This document shows, one piece after another, positions 6,962 to 16,804 of a stretch of 64,000 nucleotides of DNA. Numbering within the stretch: the stretch's first letter is position 1; the number at the start of each line of letters is the position of its first letter. The notes beneath the pieces are model-generated. The model was not told the origin of the DNA. It saw only the letters and a list, made by a program, of their open reading frames with translations, and ran no database searches. Position numbers and translations under genes: made by a program. Origin of the DNA: Oscillospiraceae bacterium (GTDB lineage Bacteria; Bacillota; Clostridia; Oscillospirales; Oscillospiraceae). The stretch is taken from NCBI GenBank assembly GCA_009785345.1, contig WQWL01000002.1, positions 1-64,000 of the forward strand, read 5' to 3'.

Positions 6962-9900
6962 CTATCGCCGCGCCGACTGATGATGCCATGCCGATCTTGA
7001 GCCAACTTCAACCAGCTCCATCATGCCTCGATCAATATTGTGCTCGCGGCAGATTCTATCAAACTCTGCTGACATTACAAAGCCCACAAATACATTGTAC
7101 CATGATTCGCCACCGTTCAACTGACCTACCCATGCTGCAAAGCCGTGTTGATCAGGTTCTCTGTCCATTAGTGTGTTATACAGTATCGTTACAAATTGCT
7201 CATCAGTCAGGTTTCTGTTTCTCATCTCAGGACTGAAGAAGAAGCCATACGCAACATCCGCGCCTGAGTTTTGCTTGGTCACAAGCTGATTCGTCCAACC
7301 ATTTAAGCCATCTACATCGGGCTCTCTTTGCAAAACAAATCTGAACAAACGCGTTACAAACGCACGTACTTCTCCTCCCGGTGGTGGCACAAATGTACCA
7401 CGATCAATACCGGCTTCTCTTGCTATTGCATAAAACTCTAATGAGTTTACAAAACCTGCGAATACATCACGACGTGGTATACCGGCATTTAGTTGACCAA
7501 CCCACGCTGCATGACCCTCTGCGTCTGCTTCTCTGTCCATTAGTGTTCTGTAGAGTATGTTTACGAACTCAGCATCACTTAAGTTTCTGGCATACATTTC
7601 ATTGCTGAAAAAGAAGCCGTACGCTACATGCGCTCCCGTGTCCTCTCTGGTATTGAGCACATTTGACCAGGCATTAAGACCTTCCTCGTCATAGTTGCGG
7701 TCGAGAACCAGATTGAACAAGCGTGCAACGAATTCTTCGATTGGTGTGCGCTCCGGTGGCGGTGGTTGTATAGGTGGCGCTGTCACGGTTACTGTTACAG
7801 TTGCCCTATGACCACCGTCCGCAGTGGTTGCAGTTATTATTGCAGTACCGGCAGCACGTGCCGTTACCTGTCCCGTTGCTGACACAGTCGCTACTGTTGT
7901 GTTGCTTGATGACCATGTTACATTACGATTTGTCGCATTTGCAGGAACAACCGTCGCTGTCAATTGTAACGTTCCACCAACTGTTATAGGACGTGTCGCA
8001 GCTCCGTCCATGGTTACACCGATTACTGGAATTGTCGCATCTGTCACATCTACTGTCACCGTAGCTGCATGCTCACCATCATCGGTGAGTACCATTATAA
8101 TAGCTGACCCGGTGGCAAGTGCAATAATTTGTCCATTTGACGAAACTGAAACAATTCCTGGCTCACTTGATAGCCATGTTACACTTTGATTCGTTGCATC
8201 AGCGGGATAAATATTTGCTGTTAAATCGAGTGTCTGATTAATAGCCATAGTGCGAGTGTATTCCCCTGTGATTGTTACTAATCTAACAGGTATATCCGTT
8301 GATGGGTCTGGCTCAAAACGTGCTTCAAGTGTGCGGTTTACGCTTGCTGTGAATGTATAGATACTATTAGATGAAACACGCGTTCCATTTTCATACCACC
8401 CAACGAAAAAATATCTATCATAAGAAACTGCTGCTAATGAAGTTTCTTTACCTATTTGCACTGTAGTCCCTGCGGTATATACTCTCCCATTTCCTACAGT
8501 AGTGGTTGCAATTTCGATTGTAATCGGCTCATCATCGACAAGCAGAAGCCCATAGCAGATATTGCCATCAACACTGAGCATATCATCTTGCTCTAATATA
8601 ATACCTTTGCTAAAGGAGTCTGATAAAACTATACCATCTTCATCCGTATGGAACTCATGATATGTGATAACAGTCGTGCCGACAGCCGTTATATCAAATT
8701 GATACCCATTACCGTGTGGAAGCCAGATTACAATTGTGCCATCCATCACCATTGCAACAAGTGGATTCTCTGCATTGGGTCCAGAATAGTACTCTACATA
8801 GCTCGGATTAATTATGCCAATAACCTGCCCACAGTCTGTTGTCACGCGAACATTTGCTGAGCCCGACATGACAATTGTTTGGTCAAGAGCTATATCTTCC
8901 CAATCACTTAAAGAACGTCCTGCCACACCTAGTCGATTAATATCAGTTAATAAATCGCCATTTCCCCACATATTACGTGTATGAAACCCAAAAATGCGTG
9001 TGTTAAAATCTCTAAAATGTTCCGCATTTCTTTCCTCCATTCTTACAAGGTCAGGATCCATGCGGTCATATATATGTGTTGTAATAAGTGTGTCTCCAGT
9101 CGTTCCAATAGCAGATGTGGAAATATTAATTACTGTATCTATTGTTTTTATTGAACTGAAATCACCGGCAGCAATACCCATAGTATTTAATATGTTACTT
9201 ACGCTAGGTCGCCATGGGCGCAAAATTGATCGCTCTGTTTCGTTTGCAAGATATTTTGAAGCCATTAACCAATATTCTCTATTTACATTTGTTAAATAGT
9301 CTACCATCGCTATTTCAACACCAGTGCTGTGTGCAACGACATAGCCATTATAATGCCCTGCGCCTGATAACGCGGAGTGTGTTGCACTTATTTGATTTTG
9401 TAATGAAGTGCTTATTGCACGATATTGGTAATCAAGCATATCCAACGTTGGCGTGGTTGATGGGAGCGTTTCATACAGTACTTCGTCAACAATTATGCTG
9501 CCTGTAAGCTTAACCGTCGTACTCGCTATCTGCACTACCGTAACTGCACCACCCGTAGCAAGTCCTGCAAAAGCCCAAAAGGCTTTTGACAACGAGCTTG
9601 AAATTACAGCACTCATTTCATAGTGAAGATACTGGTTGATGTAAGCAACGTGCATATCTGCTCTACTATTACCAATATCCCCGAATCTTCTATGATGATA
9701 CATTGCTGACGAATGTTCAAGATTTCCATTATCTCTATGATTAGCATTAATATCAAAATGCAAAAATCCCGCACGTTGGAGTGATGTTGAGTTCAATACA
9801 AGTGTGTAAACACCTACTCTGCTAGATATTAAGTAGTCTGTGTGTCCATCACTTCGTGGTTGTAAGAAAAGACCGTTTAATGCATAAGAAACACGAGCAT

Positions 9901-11341
9901 TGTCAACACGATATACGTGATATGTTGCGTTGCCGACTGTTGGACTATATAATCTGCGACCATTTTCTCTGATGAAATCAGCAGCTTCGTGGTAGATAGA
10001 TGGCTCTGGCTCAATTGATCTGTTAAATAAATTGAAATACCCTTCGCCATTTGGTCCAACAACCTGAACTGGTGCATGTCTAGTATTCCATGCATTATCA
10101 CCTAGCTGCCCTCTTCCATTGTGGCCCCAAGCCCAAACTGTGCCATCATCCATAAACGCAACGGTATGTTCATGAGCCGCAGATACACCAACCCAGCCTG
10201 TACTATTACCAATTTGTATTGGATTACGTCTATTAGTTGTTGTTCCGTCACCTAATTGACCAACGCTATTACTTCCCCAAGCCTGTAAACTGCCGTCGGC
10301 GCAAATTGCAAGATTATGTGAAGCCCCTGTTGACACACTTGTCCAAATTGTGTTACTACCTACAAGTACTGGCTCCCACCATCCAGCAACGATTTCAGCA
10401 CTACCACCACCTAATTGACCAACGCTATTACTTCCCCAAGCCCAAATATTATCATTGTCACGTATTCCGACTGCATGACCAACACCAGTTGAAATGTTTT
10501 TCCACCCTATGCCAATGTCAACATTTACTGGTTCGGGTCTAGAATATCTCGACAACCAAATGCTAGTCCCTCCCCAAGCCCAGACGCTTCCATCATCAAG
10601 CGTCGCCATTGTATACACCATACTAGCCGACACACTCGCCCAATTTGTCCCGTTTCCAATGCGTATGGGGATTAGCCTGCGAGTTGTTGTGCCGTCGCCC
10701 AATTGACTTCTTCCGTTATGACCCCAAGCCCAAAGGCTGCCGTCAGAGCGAATCGCCATAGTATGCATGTAGCCCGCAGACACACTAGTCCAATCGTATT
10801 CTGTACCAATGCGTACAGGTATATGTCTATCTATTGTAGTTCCGTCGCCTAGTTGACCATGAGTATTGTCGCCCCAGGTCCAAAGGCTACCATTGGTGCG
10901 TATCCCAATTGTATGGTGCTCACCCGCCGACACTATTGACCAATTATAGTCCATGCCTACCCGTACCGGAGCACGTCTCTCACTTGTCGTGCCGTCCCCT
11001 AGTTCACCGCGTCTGTTCCACCCCCAAGCCCATAGACTGCCATCAGCGTGAATTGCTACTGTATGTCTGTAGCCCGCCGACACCATCGGTGTAACAGCAA
11101 GCACGGAAGTCGTGACACCCTCTACGTAATGTTCATCATACACGTCCATTTCATCGCCAGCTATTGTATCATAGTTTACATCATCAAAATCAGAAGCAGA
11201 CGCATCGTCTGGTTCTGACTCATCCGGCATGATTAACTCAGGTACATAGCCCTCATAACCCAGATATTCCGCAAACGCCGTCATCGGAAATATGGATAAT
11301 GTCAGAACCACTACAAGTAACATCGCTACAAAACGCTTCAT
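6962..11341 (-). CDS. Large exported RCC1-repeat / Big2 / DUF4214 surface protein
   Basis: Encodes 1459 residues from the ATG at 11341, which has AGAGGA 7 bases upstream (seven upstream codons are open but lack a ribosome site). Order of parts: signal peptide ending MTAFA|EY; acidic linker; seven RCC1-like repeats (about 85-437; [16 protein letters not shown] pattern, repeat 4 degenerate), which should fold as a beta-propeller; an uncharacterised region (about 440-935) with a hydrophobic stretch ([17 protein letters not shown]); a Listeria-Bacteroides type repeat (about 942-1014, FFVGWYENG); two Big2 Ig-like domains (about 1019-1094 and 1104-1184); and two DUF4214 domains (about 1200-1440). 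A secreted adhesin or receptor role is inferred from architecture. There is no LPXTG motif or S-layer domain, so anchoring is unclear; DUF4214 may do this. Confidence 0.85.
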   Translation of the reverse strand: MKRFVAMLLVVVLTLSIFPMTAFAEYLGYEGYVPELIMPDESEPDDASASDFDDVNYDTIAGDEMDVYDEHYVEGVTTSVLAVTPMVSAGYRHTVAIHADGSLWAWGWNRRGELGDGTTSERRAPVRVGMDYNWSIVSAGEHHTIGIRTNGSLWTWGDNTHGQLGDGTTIDRHIPVRIGTEYDWTSVSAGYMHTMAIRSDGSLWAWGHNGRSQLGDGTTTRRLIPIRIGNGTNWASVSASMVYTMATLDDGSVWAWGGTSIWLSRYSRPEPVNVDIGIGWKNISTGVGHAVGIRDNDNIWAWGSNSVGQLGGGSAEIVAGWWEPVLVGSNTIWTSVSTGASHNLAICADGSLQAWGSNSVGQLGDGTTTNRRNPIQIGNSTGWVGVSAAHEHTVAFMDDGTVWAWGHNGRGQLGDNAWNTRHAPVQVVGPNGEGYFNLFNRSIEPEPSIYHEAADFIRENGRRLYSPTVGNATYHVYRVDNARVSYALNGLFLQPRSDGHTDYLISSRVGVYTLVLNSTSLQRAGFLHFDINANHRDNGNLEHSSAMYHHRRFGDIGNSRADMHVAYINQYLHYEMSAVISSSLSKAFWAFAGLATGGAVTVVQIASTTVKLTGSIIVDEVLYETLPSTTPTLDMLDYQYRAISTSLQNQISATHSALSGAGHYNGYVVAHSTGVEIAMVDYLTNVNREYWLMASKYLANETERSILRPWRPSVSNILNTMGIAAGDFSSIKTIDTVINISTSAIGTTGDTLITTHIYDRMDPDLVRMEERNAEHFRDFNTRIFGFHTRNMWGNGDLLTDINRLGVAGRSLSDWEDIALDQTIVMSGSANVRVTTDCGQVIGIINPSYVEYYSGPNAENPLVAMVMDGTIVIWLPHGNGYQFDITAVGTTVITYHEFHTDEDGIVLSDSFSKGIILEQDDMLSVDGNICYGLLLVDDEPITIEIATTTVGNGRVYTAGTTVQIGKETSLAAVSYDRYFFVGWYENGTRVSSNSIYTFTASVNRTLEARFEPDPSTDIPVRLVTITGEYTRTMAINQTLDLTANIYPADATNQSVTWLSSEPGIVSVSSNGQIIALATGSAIIMVLTDDGEHAATVTVDVTDATIPVIGVTMDGAATRPITVGGTLQLTATVVPANATNRNVTWSSSNTTVATVSATGQVTARAAGTAIITATTADGGHRATVTVTVTAPPIQPPPPERTPIEEFVARLFNLVLDRNYDEEGLNAWSNVLNTREDTGAHVAYGFFFSNEMYARNLSDAEFVNILYRTLMDREADAEGHAAWVGQLNAGIPRRDVFAGFVNSLEFYAIAREAGIDRGTFVPPPGGEVRAFVTRLFRFVLQREPDVDGLNGWTNQLVTKQNSGADVAYGFFFSPEMRNRNLTDEQFVTILYNTLMDREPDQHGFAAWVGQLNGGESWYNVFVGFVMSAEFDRICREHNIDRGMMELVEVGSRSAWHHQSARR

Positions 11342-11408
11342 ACACAATCCTCTTATTTTCATACCTATTTATTATTTTTTGTTTTCTTCACCATTTTATT
11401 TTGTAGAT

Positions 11409-11437
11409 ATAATATAGCACTCCTAATATTATTGCAA
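11409..11437 (-). promoter_or_regulatory. Possible promoter of the RCC1 protein gene
   Basis: On the minus strand, TTGCAA (11437-11432) and TATTAT (11414-11409) are spaced by 17 bases. About 68 bases of leader precede the start codon. The boxes deviate from consensus at three positions in total. Confidence 0.4.
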
Positions 11438-11483
11438 TAAATAAACGCAAATAATACATTAATAAACCAACATAACAAAAGCA

Positions 11484-11530
11484 AGCTTGGAAGCTATCTA
11501 TTATGATAGACCTCCAAGCTCATATTTAGT
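11484..11530 (+). repeat. Hairpin repeat, copy 4
   Basis: AAGCTTGG and CCAAGCTC arms with CTATC/GATAG inside and a CATATTTAGTTTATA tail match copies 1 and 3. It lies between the RCC1 gene promoter and the broken Rpn gene, not behind a plus-strand gene. Confidence 0.65.
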
Positions 11531-11559
11531 TTATATATTGTCGAGCCATTCTCAGTTAT

Positions 11560-11812
11560 GATTATCAAGTTTTGCTTGCAGCTCAGCTATTTTCGCATCT
11601 CTCTGCAAGTGCTGCATCTCTCTTTTCAAGTGTTGTATTTTTTTCTGCGACAACATCTTCCCAGTACTTATCACGTTCAGTTTCTATATCTCGCTTGAAC
11701 TGCGCCTCGTCGTGACGCGCCTTAGATATCATACGTTCAATTTCTTGTAACCTCTTAGTATGTTGTTACGCTACGATACGCTTGTACTGCATCACTCATT
11801 GTCGGCACCCCA
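11560..11812 (-). pseudogene. Broken Rpn-family gene (C-terminal remnant)
   Basis: This stretch matches the 3' third of the intact Rpn-family gene at 2388-3236: the coiled coil, the Arg/His-rich segment (RHDEAQFKRDIE) and SDAVQAYRSVT can be followed on the minus strand. It has a one-base insertion near 11757 (CTTAGTATG against TTTAGATG) and small deletions in the heptad region that break the frame, and the nuclease core is missing. It is the scar of a second Rpn copy next to the DUF4214 genes. Confidence 0.75.
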
Positions 11813-11855
11813 AAAGCTCATTTTTGTCATTAAATTCTATTAGTGCAACACACTT

Positions 11856-13382
11856 CTACGGTCTGGCAGCCGACTGATGGTGCCATGCCGATCTTGAGCC
11901 AACTTCAATCAGCTCCATCATGCCTCGATCAATGTTGTGTTCGCGACAGATTCTGTCAAACTCAGCCGACATTACGAAGCCGACAAATACATTGTACCAT
12001 GATTCGCCACCGTTCAACTGACCTACCCATGCTGCGAAGCCGTGTGGATCGGGTTCTCTGTCCATTAGTGTGTTATACAGTATCGTTACAAATTGCTCAT
12101 CAGTCAGGTTTCTGTCTCTCATCTCAGGGCTGAAGAAGAAACCATATGCCACATCGGCGCCCGAGTTCTGTCTGGTTACTAGCTGATTTGTCCAGCCATT
12201 CAAACCTCCTGTGTCAGGCTCTCTTTGTAAAACAAGACTAAACAAGCGTGTTACAAATACACGTACTTGCCCGCCTTCCGGTGGTACAAATGTACCTCGG
12301 TCAATACCAGCTTCTCTGGCTATGATGTAAAACTCCATTGAGTTTACAAAACCGGCAAATACATCACGGCGTGGCATGCCTACATTTAACTGACCTGCCC
12401 AAGCTGCATGACCTTCTGCGTCTGCTTCTCTGTCCATTAGTGTTCTGTATAACACGTTCACAAATTCTGCATTGCTGAGGTCTCTATAGTCCATTTCCGG
12501 ACTAAAAAAGAAACCATATGCCACTTGAGCACCGGTGTTTTCTCTTGTACTAAGCACATTCGTCCATTCACTAAGCCCTGCATCATCGTGCTCACGCTCC
12601 AACACCATATTGAATAAACGCATAACAAATTGTTCGATTGCTTCTCGATCCGGTGCTGGCAATGGATCTTCAGCGAGTAAATGTGTCGGTGGTCTTGCTA
12701 TGTAGGTAATGTGAGGGCAACCTACCCTGTGTCCACTGCTACGTCTATGAATAGTATTAACATTAGACCATTGATCAAGAAAGTGGATTAATCCATCATC
12801 ATCAATTCTATATACAACACCTGCATGTCCCACTGGTGAAACCCACTCATGTGCGCGATTACAGTGGTTACAACGCCCGGATCCTCTCATTGAAATAATA
12901 TCACCACTTCTAACATCGTCCCCACCAATTATAAGTGAAAACGCGTTACTACTACCACTGGGAATATGAATTTCATTTACTGTGCGCCGTGCAATATTAG
13001 CTCCGGATCCAATATTGCGACCACGAATACCGGACAATGCTTCAGCATACCATCTGACAAGGATTGTGCAGTCATCGACTGCGTAGCGCAAATGGCTTAA
13101 ATCCCCTACAGCACGCACACTTGGTCTACCTGCCCAGGATGCCGGATCCTGTGGGTCTAAATCCAGTCTCGCATTTCTTGCCGCCTCTGTCCAGGCTATA
13201 ATTTCTATGTATGTTTCTTCAGTAAATTCTCGACTATCCTCTGATTGCACAAAAAATTCGTTCGAATCTTCAGAGTATGCATATTCACAAATTCCAATGT
13301 CATCATATTGTTCATACTCAGCGCTTGCAACATACATAGGGAATAGTACTAATACTAGCACCAGTATCAATAACATACTCAC
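11856..13382 (-). CDS. Exported cysteine hydrolase (NlpC/P60- or CHAP-like) with two DUF4214 domains
   Basis: Encodes 508 residues from the GTG at 13382. A very hydrophobic leader (LLILVLVLVLF...VASA|EY) is followed by a papain-like hydrolase region (about 90-215): Cys near 102 in DDCTILVRWY, His near 181 in VGHAGVVYRI and a polar FLDQWSN. Two C-x2-C/H motifs (RCNHCNRAH, VGCPH) may bind metal. Two DUF4214 domains follow (about 246-350 and 371-495), nearly the same as those of the RCC1 protein. The GTG start gives a leader with no positive charge; the frame is open upstream through LNKSKRIVS to a CTG at 13403 with AAGGAG 10 bases before it, which would give a normal signal peptide. A peptidoglycan-cleaving role is inferred. 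Confidence 0.75.
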   Translation of the reverse strand: MSMLLILVLVLVLFPMYVASAEYEQYDDIGICEYAYSEDSNEFFVQSEDSREFTEETYIEIIAWTEAARNARLDLDPQDPASWAGRPSVRAVGDLSHLRYAVDDCTILVRWYAEALSGIRGRNIGSGANIARRTVNEIHIPSGSSNAFSLIIGGDDVRSGDIISMRGSGRCNHCNRAHEWVSPVGHAGVVYRIDDDGLIHFLDQWSNVNTIHRRSSGHRVGCPHITYIARPPTHLLAEDPLPAPDREAIEQFVMRLFNMVLEREHDDAGLSEWTNVLSTRENTGAQVAYGFFFSPEMDYRDLSNAEFVNVLYRTLMDREADAEGHAAWAGQLNVGMPRRDVFAGFVNSMEFYIIAREAGIDRGTFVPPEGGQVRVFVTRLFSLVLQREPDTGGLNGWTNQLVTRQNSGADVAYGFFFSPEMRDRNLTDEQFVTILYNTLMDREPDPHGFAAWVGQLNGGESWYNVFVGFVMSAEFDRICREHNIDRGMMELIEVGSRSAWHHQSAARP

Positions 13383-13450
13383 TATTCTTTTTGACTTATT
13401 CAGCTCTCACCATCTCCTTGCATAATGATTAATAAATCGTAACACTCAAG

Positions 13451-13479
13451 ATTATACCCTATATCCCTCGTCTCATCAA
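13451..13479 (-). promoter_or_regulatory. Promoter of the cysteine hydrolase gene
   Basis: On the minus strand, TTGATG (13479-13474) and a perfect TATAAT (13456-13451) are 17 bases apart. It lies in the 113-base gap after the end of the polysaccharide locus and gives a short leader before the AAGGAG at 13419-13414. Confidence 0.7.
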
Positions 13480-13516
13480 TTGTCGACTATTACTATTTTG
13501 CTGCACTTCAAACCAC

Positions 13517-13945
13517 TTACCGCTGCCTAAATGCCCAGAATTTGTTAAGAATAAAATTCGTTGGAATTGTTATTATCATAGTTATAAGTGGCGCAATCAT
13601 GTAAGATATTCCAATCACATCAACTATGAGGAATAGTAACCCTGTGCTCAATAGAAACGTAAATCCATATGATGCGTATACCTTTGCAAGCTTTCGTATT
13701 GTATTACCTTTTTCTGTTTTAAAAACATACTTATTATTCCAGTAATATGCGTTTAATACGCTTATGGCAAATCCCAATGTGTTTGATACCAAATAATGGA
13801 CGCCTAGGAACACTAGACCATAGTAAATTACAAAGTGTACTAGTGTGTTCGAAACGCCAACAACGCCGAATTTTATGAACTGTTTCACCAGCATCCAAAA
13901 ACTCGCAACATCGTATATTTTAAATTTATTAAATAATTTTTTCAT
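13517..13945 (-). CDS. GtrA-like family membrane protein
   Basis: Encodes 142 residues with four predicted membrane helices (about 21-43, 48-67, 86-108 and 114-133). FIKFGVVGVSNTLVHFVIYY and the closing NFILNKFWAFR are typical of GtrA/DPMS-like proteins, which are thought to flip undecaprenyl-phosphate-linked single sugars used to decorate surface polymers. It is the last gene of the long minus-strand locus. The GtrB-like transferase at 23760-24719 is its likely partner. No clear terminator follows. Confidence 0.85.
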   Translation of the reverse strand: MKKLFNKFKIYDVASFWMLVKQFIKFGVVGVSNTLVHFVIYYGLVFLGVHYLVSNTLGFAISVLNAYYWNNKYVFKTEKGNTIRKLAKVYASYGFTFLLSTGLLFLIVDVIGISYMIAPLITMIITIPTNFILNKFWAFRQR

Positions 13946-13969
13946 ATTGAATTAACTACACATGAATCG

Positions 13970-15634
13970 TTATTTATTTGCTGTTTTTCGTAAAACATGA
14001 AATATTTTGCCGACAAACTTTCTTCTACAGCTACCGACAGGAATAGTAATAGACACAATTTTTTTTGTGAATCGATAACTTCTGGAACTTTGTATGGCAT
14101 TATTTATATCCTTCAACGCACTTAAGTCATCTATAAGAACGCTCCTCTCGTGCATCAAGCCATCTCGCTCACACAATAAATTGTCCTTTGCATGCTGTAA
14201 ATTATCTCTATCATGCAATAAACCATTTCGCTCGTCTAACAGGTTGCTATTCACTTGTTGCAAGCCATCTCTTTCATGTTGCAAATTTCTTCGCTCAACT
14301 ACTAAGCTATCCCTAACCTGCAATAAATCGTCCCGCTCATCTGCTAAGCATCCCTTCACATGTAACAACTCGTCTCGCTCACTTGCCAAGTTGCCCACTT
14401 CCTTCAATAAATTATGCGAATACATTTCATAATCGATGTTTTCTGCAGGAGTATCTGTATCATAAGTTTCCATTAGATTTAGTAAACGCTCACAATTTTC
14501 TCCATCAAAATAACGATGCATTATATTTCTCGTGTAAATACGTTCATCTAAATATGCTGACGGCTTTCGTAATGACTCATCGATTGCAGCTAATAATTCA
14601 GGAAATTCTAAAACTTTTTTTCCTGGAAATACAACATTTTCATCTTTTATAAAAAATTCACGCTCAAGCTTCATCAACATATGTAGTTCATTATGAATAA
14701 AAATTATTGGTCTATTGAGTAGCAAGTATTCATATACTATGCCTGAAAAATCAGAAATCAGGCAATCGAATGCGTTAAGTATATGATAAAGCGTTTTTCC
14801 AAAAAAAGTTTTAGAATGCATAACATAACAATGCTTTGGGATTGCTGCTGGAAAAGGGAATTGCTTATTTCGAAAACGGTATTCGTCAAATGGATGCATT
14901 TTAAAAACAATCGCTATGCCATTTTCCTCTAGAAATGATTCTAATTCTGATTGGGAAAAATCATCCATATTAAAAATATTGCTTTCGTAACCAGCGCTTA
15001 TTTTCGGACCTAATCCCAACAAGTCTTTTGCAGCAGGAAAAAATCCAATGATTTTCTTATACTTTGCTAATTCGGGAAACTGTGATAAAAGCAATGCTCT
15101 ACCATCTTCAGTATGCATTGCATCACACCTAGGCACACCTGTCACATACACCTTTCGTGCATCATATGCATACGATGCAACTGAGTTTGCTTTTCCTAAA
15201 TATGATGATGCTGTAAAAATATTTGAATATGCACTGTTGTATTTATGAAACCTATGTGCATCCATTACTTTTAGGTCAGTCATAAACAAATCAGATGTAA
15301 AACCATACATCGCCGATGTCTGAACAACTACCTGCCCTTCAACGCATTGTCTTAGTAGCGGCATTCTTCCATCCATTATTACATATTTCGCAGTTTGCAA
15401 AATGTTAGTTACTGCGGCGCCATTAGACACAAGTATACAGGCAATTCCGCGACGCTCTAATTCATTTCGCGTATCTTCAGAAAAAACAATCCATATGGTT
15501 CTATACTTAGTATTATTTGTCACATACTCCCAAAAAACTAAAGGGCTATCTGAAAATTCTTCACTACTAACAAACACCATGAGACCTTCATCAATTTGCA
15601 TGCCTTTCCTTGGGCTTGAATAATAGTAACTCAT
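13970..15634 (-). CDS. CDP-glycerol glycerophosphotransferase-family protein with coiled-coil tail
   Basis: Encodes 554 residues. About 20-400 matches the TagB/TagF (Glyphos_transf) family: MHPFDEYRF for the conserved H-P box and, near 296, CLISDFSGIVYEYLLLNRP for the D-x-S-S/G...E-x5-RP active-site region. TagF enzymes add polyol phosphate units from CDP-alcohols to wall polymers on the inner face of the membrane. Residues about 405-510 are an unusual run of about seven 14-residue coiled-coil units (ERDELL, ERDDLLQVRDSL, ERNGLLHDRDNL), then a basic C-terminus. No CDP-glycerol synthesis gene is in the window. It follows the legionaminic acid genes. Confidence 0.8.
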   Translation of the reverse strand: MSYYYSSPRKGMQIDEGLMVFVSSEEFSDSPLVFWEYVTNNTKYRTIWIVFSEDTRNELERRGIACILVSNGAAVTNILQTAKYVIMDGRMPLLRQCVEGQVVVQTSAMYGFTSDLFMTDLKVMDAHRFHKYNSAYSNIFTASSYLGKANSVASYAYDARKVYVTGVPRCDAMHTEDGRALLLSQFPELAKYKKIIGFFPAAKDLLGLGPKISAGYESNIFNMDDFSQSELESFLEENGIAIVFKMHPFDEYRFRNKQFPFPAAIPKHCYVMHSKTFFGKTLYHILNAFDCLISDFSGIVYEYLLLNRPIIFIHNELHMLMKLEREFFIKDENVVFPGKKVLEFPELLAAIDESLRKPSAYLDERIYTRNIMHRYFDGENCERLLNLMETYDTDTPAENIDYEMYSHNLLKEVGNLASERDELLHVKGCLADERDDLLQVRDSLVVERRNLQHERDGLQQVNSNLLDERNGLLHDRDNLQHAKDNLLCERDGLMHERSVLIDDLSALKDINNAIQSSRSYRFTKKIVSITIPVGSCRRKFVGKIFHVLRKTANK

Positions 15635-15652
15635 AATTCTAAATTCCCCTTT

Positions 15653-16786
15653 TTAACTTCCATTATTTTTTATAAGCTCTGATATTCGCTTTACGTCTTC
15701 ATCGCTAAGGTTTGAGCTGCACGGAATGTTGACAATATTATCGTAGTACCTATAGGCTTTGTCGATCATATATACAAAGCAGTCTTTGTACATTGGTAGT
15801 GTATGTATTAGCTTCCACACCGGACGCGTTTGAATGTTGCACTCGTTGAGATGTCCCATAAGCTTATCGCGCTCCGTTGTCATATGACTGTAAAACCAGT
15901 AGTTCGGTCTAACACGCTCATCAAAAGGCAAAAGCTCCACTCCAAGCTTTTTGTAAAGAAAATAATTCTCCTGCTTAGTACTAATAAATTTTTCTAATTG
16001 CTCAAGTTGTGCAACACCAATTGCAGCTTGAACATTCGTCATACGGTAATTGAATCCAATTTCATCATGTTCATAATATAGTTCGTCAGATTTCGCTTGC
16101 GTAGCTAAATGTTTCGCATGCTGTACTCGCATTGCGTCACGTGCGACAAACATGCCTCCTCCGCCGGTGGTGATTATCTTATTACCGTTAAATGAATACG
16201 CGCCATAGTCTCCAATAGTTCCTGCCATACATCCATTGAAACGTCCGTAATTATAAAACGTGCCGACTGCCTCAGTTGCATCCTCAATAACAGGTATGCA
16301 ATAGCACTCCGACAACTCCATTATTCGCTCCATGTCTGCCATATTACCAAAAATATGTACAACCACAATAGCCTTTATAGGCTTTCCGAGAGCTATGTCA
16401 TAGAGCAAGCCATCTCGCTCTTCACATTTTTCTATTAAATAGCATTCCAGTTTATCCGGATCTATACACAAGCTATCATCACAATCCATAAATACTGGCT
16501 CTGCTCCTACATACTTAATCGGGTTAACAGCAGCAACAAACGTAAGCGTTGGTGCTATGACAATATCTCCCGCTCCAACACCACACTCAATCATAGCTAA
16601 ATGCAATGCAGCAGTGCCACTTTGTACAGCTGCAGCATCAGTTACGCCTGCATAGTCAGCAAACTCTTTCTCTAATCTGGGAACAAACGCCCCGCCGGTA
16701 GATACCCACCCGGCGCTTACTGCTTCGTTCACGTATTTAAGTTCGTTGCCATTTAAAATTGGTACAGATAGTGGTATAAATTCCAT
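15653..16786 (-). CDS. legC: LegC-family aminotransferase
   Basis: Encodes 377 residues, a DegT/DnrJ/EryC1/StrS PLP aminotransferase. AGWVSTGGAFVPRLEKEFA near the start, EDATEAVGTFY, and the PLP lysine near 202 in FNGNKIITTGGGGM are visible. In the legionaminic acid pathway LegC makes the 4-amino group on the 4-keto sugar produced by LegB. It lies directly downstream of legB (18-base gap) with an AGGAG ribosome site, in the block legI-legG-legF-legB-legC, which supports this role over other StrS enzymes. Confidence 0.85.
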   Translation of the reverse strand: MEFIPLSVPILNGNELKYVNEAVSAGWVSTGGAFVPRLEKEFADYAGVTDAAAVQSGTAALHLAMIECGVGAGDIVIAPTLTFVAAVNPIKYVGAEPVFMDCDDSLCIDPDKLECYLIEKCEERDGLLYDIALGKPIKAIVVVHIFGNMADMERIMELSECYCIPVIEDATEAVGTFYNYGRFNGCMAGTIGDYGAYSFNGNKIITTGGGGMFVARDAMRVQHAKHLATQAKSDELYYEHDEIGFNYRMTNVQAAIGVAQLEQLEKFISTKQENYFLYKKLGVELLPFDERVRPNYWFYSHMTTERDKLMGHLNECNIQTRPVWKLIHTLPMYKDCFVYMIDKAYRYYDNIVNIPCSSNLSDEDVKRISELIKNNGS

Positions 16787-16804
16787 GTTCGCTCCTGATT
16801 TTTA

